From: Dehalococcoidia bacterium
Lineage (GTDB): Bacteria; Chloroflexota; Dehalococcoidia; Bin125
Assembly (NCBI GenBank): GCA_022825855.1
Contig: JAJDWB010000018.1
Location: 1 to 64,000 of the forward strand
DNA length: 64,000 nt
Direction: 5' to 3'
Shown: positions 62,414 to 64,000 of the stretch, piece after piece
Layout: each line of letters opens with the position of its first letter
Numbering within the stretch: position 1 is the stretch's first letter
Program-made: the position numbers and the translations under genes
Notes under the pieces: model-generated
Database searches by the model: none
What the model was told of the DNA's origin: nothing
Seen by the model: the letters and a program-made list of their open reading frames with translations, nothing else

Positions 62414-62821
62414 CTACTCCGTTTGCGTCGCGAGCGGGTCGTAGGTGCCGAAGTGCCAGAAGTTGCCCTCGGGGTCGCGGACCGTGAACGCGTGCGAACC
62501 GTAGTCGGTGTCTTCGAGCGGGAATGCGACGGGGGCGCCCGCACTCCGGGCTCGTTGGTACAGCTCGTCGACCTGTTCGTTCGACTCTGCGGCCAAGCTG
62601 ACGGATGCCTTGCCGATTGACTCGTTGAGCGGGTCATCCTCGCCGCGGGCTGATCCGAGCATGACCAGGCTGCCGCGCCACTCCAACTCGGCGTGCGCGA
62701 CGCCGCCGTTGCCGTCGGGCACGATCATGCGCTCGGTGAAGTCGAACGTGCGACAGAGCCACTCGATGAGCGTCTGAGCGTCGTTGGCGCGGAATGCGGG
62801 AACGATTGTCTGGTGTGGCAT
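62414..62821 (-). CDS. VOC/glyoxalase superfamily protein
   Basis: This 135-aa VOC protein starts MPHQTIVPAFRANDAQTLIE and ends DPEGNFWHFGTYDPLATQ. It is a close paralog of the gene just upstream (62835) and a distant relative of the five-gene array at 19204-21610. It contains VMLGSARGEDDPLNES in place of the array's longer loop. Ligand unknown. Two VOC genes and a PPOX gene form this leftward cluster. Confidence 0.85.
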   Translation of the reverse strand: MPHQTIVPAFRANDAQTLIEWLCRTFDFTERMIVPDGNGGVAHAELEWRGSLVMLGSARGEDDPLNESIGKASVSLAAESNEQVDELYQRARSAGAPVAFPLEDTDYGSHAFTVRDPEGNFWHFGTYDPLATQTE

Positions 62822-62834
62822 GGCTTCATCTGTC

Positions 62835-63236
62835 CTATTGTTCCTGGGTCGCGAGCGGGTCGTAAGTGCCCAGGTGCCAGTGATTGCCCTCGTAGTCGGC
62901 GACCGTGAAGGCGTGCGAGCCGTAGTCGGTGTCGGTGAGCGGCTGGATCACCTTCGCGCCGGCGGCGACGGCCCGTTCGAAGACCTGATCGACCTGCTCG
63001 GCCGACTCGGCGGTCATGCTGATCGATCCGTGGTTCTGGGGCAGATTGTGGACGTCGTCGGAGGCGTCGCCGAGCATAACGATCGAGCCGCGCCAGGCGA
63101 GTTGGGCGTGCTCGACGCGGCCCTCTTCGTTGCGGACGACGAAGTGCTCGGTGATGCCAAACGCGTCGTTGAGCCACTGGATGGCCTGGTTGGCGTCTTC
63201 GTAGCGGAGGGTTGGGACGACGGTCTGGTGGGGCAT
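62835..63236 (-). CDS. VOC/glyoxalase superfamily protein
   Basis: This 133-aa VOC protein starts MPHQTVVPTLRYEDANQAIQ and ends HWHLGTYDPLATQ, sharing most motifs with its downstream paralog. The start at 63236 is preferred over a TTG at 63248 because GGAG lies 6 nt upstream and because the sibling starts with the same MPHQT. It is first in the VOC-VOC-PPOX cluster. Confidence 0.83.
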   Translation of the reverse strand: MPHQTVVPTLRYEDANQAIQWLNDAFGITEHFVVRNEEGRVEHAQLAWRGSIVMLGDASDDVHNLPQNHGSISMTAESAEQVDQVFERAVAAGAKVIQPLTDTDYGSHAFTVADYEGNHWHLGTYDPLATQEQ

Positions 63237-63268
63237 GTGGGTCTCCAATCGGTGTACAGCGGCGTAGC

Positions 63269-64000
63269 TTATCCGTTCGGCAACGGCTCGTCGAGAACTC
63301 GAGCCAGATCGGCGGCCGTGTGGACAGGAGCGGAGCAGGCGAAGGCCTGGCAGACGTAGGCGGTCGGGCGGCCGTTCTGCAGGGGCTTGTCGGTGAGTTG
63401 GGGAACCAGGCTCTCTCCGCTGCCCTGCATGAGCACCATCGGCCGCGGTGTTCCGGTCCAGAGGTCTCGCCGCATTCGAGCGATCTCCGGGTCGCCGGCG
63501 GGTCCGACCAGCGCGACCGAACGGTGGTCGGTGAGCCAGTCTTCGACCGAGACGAAGAGGCCGAGCATGGTCGGCGCCTTGCTCAGGTAGGCGGAGAAGG
63601 ATTCGCGCATCGCTTCGATCAGGTCGGCGTAGCGTCCTTCGGCGGTGAGCGCGTAGATCCGGGCCAGAGCGCGCGCGGCGAGCGAGTTGCCGCTGGGCGT
63701 CGCGCCGTCCTGGACCGGTTTGCGCTGCGCGATCAGTTGTTCGCCGTCGCGGGCGACGGTGAAGAATCCGCCGCCTTCGTGGTCCCAGAAGCGGTCGATC
63801 ATGGCGTCGATCAGCGAGCGCGCTTCGAGATACCAGGAGTCGTCGCCGGTGGTCTCGTAGAGCGAGATCATGCCGTCGGCAAGGGCGGCGTAGTCCTCAA
63901 CGAATGCGTCGACGGAGGCGCGACCGGCGGAGTGAATGCGGAGCAGGCCGCCGTCCGGATTGCGCATGCGGTCGAGGATGAATCGGGCGGCGCGTTCGCC
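63269..64000 (-). CDS. YyaL/DUF255-type protein, 3' part (truncated by window edge)
   Basis: The reading frame stays open to the end of the window, so the N-terminus is missing. About 244 residues are visible. They resemble the C-terminal region of YyaL/SSP411-type proteins (thioredoxin domain followed by a six-hairpin glycosidase-like repeat domain): FVEDYAALADGMISLYE, PSGNSLAARALARIYAL and the tail PTAYVCQAFACSAPVHT with two Cys. The thioredoxin part would lie beyond 64000. Function is unknown. Confidence 0.8.
   Translation of the reverse strand, partial: GERAARFILDRMRNPDGGLLRIHSAGRASVDAFVEDYAALADGMISLYETTGDDSWYLEARSLIDAMIDRFWDHEGGGFFTVARDGEQLIAQRKPVQDGATPSGNSLAARALARIYALTAEGRYADLIEAMRESFSAYLSKAPTMLGLFVSVEDWLTDHRSVALVGPAGDPEIARMRRDLWTGTPRPMVLMQGSGESLVPQLTDKPLQNGRPTAYVCQAFACSAPVHTAADLARVLDEPLPNG

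Overview
The window reads as a stretch of core chromosome from a high-GC bacterium; most genes look roughly two-thirds G+C, with strong third-position GC that creates many long false antisense frames. Several traits together suggest a Chloroflexota lineage, although an actinobacterium-like lineage cannot be excluded from sequence alone. These are an HspR-controlled chaperone operon, many luciferase-like (LLM) flavin/F420-type oxidoreductases and PPOX split-barrel proteins, fatty-acid/CoA catabolic genes, zinc-ribbon membrane proteins, and a selenoprotein of the glycine/betaine reductase type. I found no rRNA or tRNA, CRISPR array, transposase, integrase or phage genes.

Layout. 0.2-4.7 kb is a heat-shock locus. 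A dnaJ/cbpA-hspR-clpC operon runs leftward with ATGA overlaps, divergent from an hsp20 gene, and two HAIR-like HspR operators lie in the shared promoter region. 4.9-11.2 kb holds a degenerate 2H phosphoesterase, a cytidylate-kinase-like protein, a GNAT acetyltransferase and a heterodimeric ABC exporter with one degenerate ATP site. 11.3-12.9 kb is a lower-GC pair of zinc-ribbon membrane proteins (RDD and PrsW type). 12.9-19.0 kb carries ruvB, yqeK, an acyl-CoA dehydrogenase and a large secreted amidase. 19.2-21.6 kb is a tandem array of five glyoxalase/VOC paralogs; two more VOC genes lie at 62.4-63.2 kb.

21.6-30.2 kb is metabolic: PPOX, a ThDP enzyme, an ABM monooxygenase and two SDR pairs. 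In each pair at least one member has lost the SDR catalytic lysine. A Fic protein preceded by a duplicated palindromic operator overlaps an atypical crotonase. 30.2-34.5 kb has an ADP-ribosylglycohydrolase and a three-gene cluster: a TTC38-like TPR protein, clpS, and a gene whose in-frame TGA (33605-33607) sits in a UxxC motif followed by a SECIS-like hairpin, i.e. a likely selenoprotein. 34.5-41.8 kb has the recQ and lhr helicases. 42.2-53.1 kb mixes an M20 peptidase, a NIPSNAP-like protein, three LLM oxidoreductases, twin HSL-type esterases, a CoA-transferase and a PLP aminotransferase. 53.1-56.7 kb has two phosphohexomutase paralogs flanking a possible PD-(D/E)xK protein. The right end has a DUF2157-like membrane protein, a hydrolase, DUF2332, another LLM enzyme, a canonical crotonase, a second PPOX protein, two VOC genes and the 3' part of a YyaL/DUF255 gene cut by the window edge.

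The strongest unusual signals are the selenocysteine candidate with its hairpin, the HAIR-like operators, the VOC array, the SDR pairs with lost catalytic residues, the Fic operator repeat, and two ~10-bp phased quasi-repeat arrays in the only two gene-free stretches longer than 300 bp.
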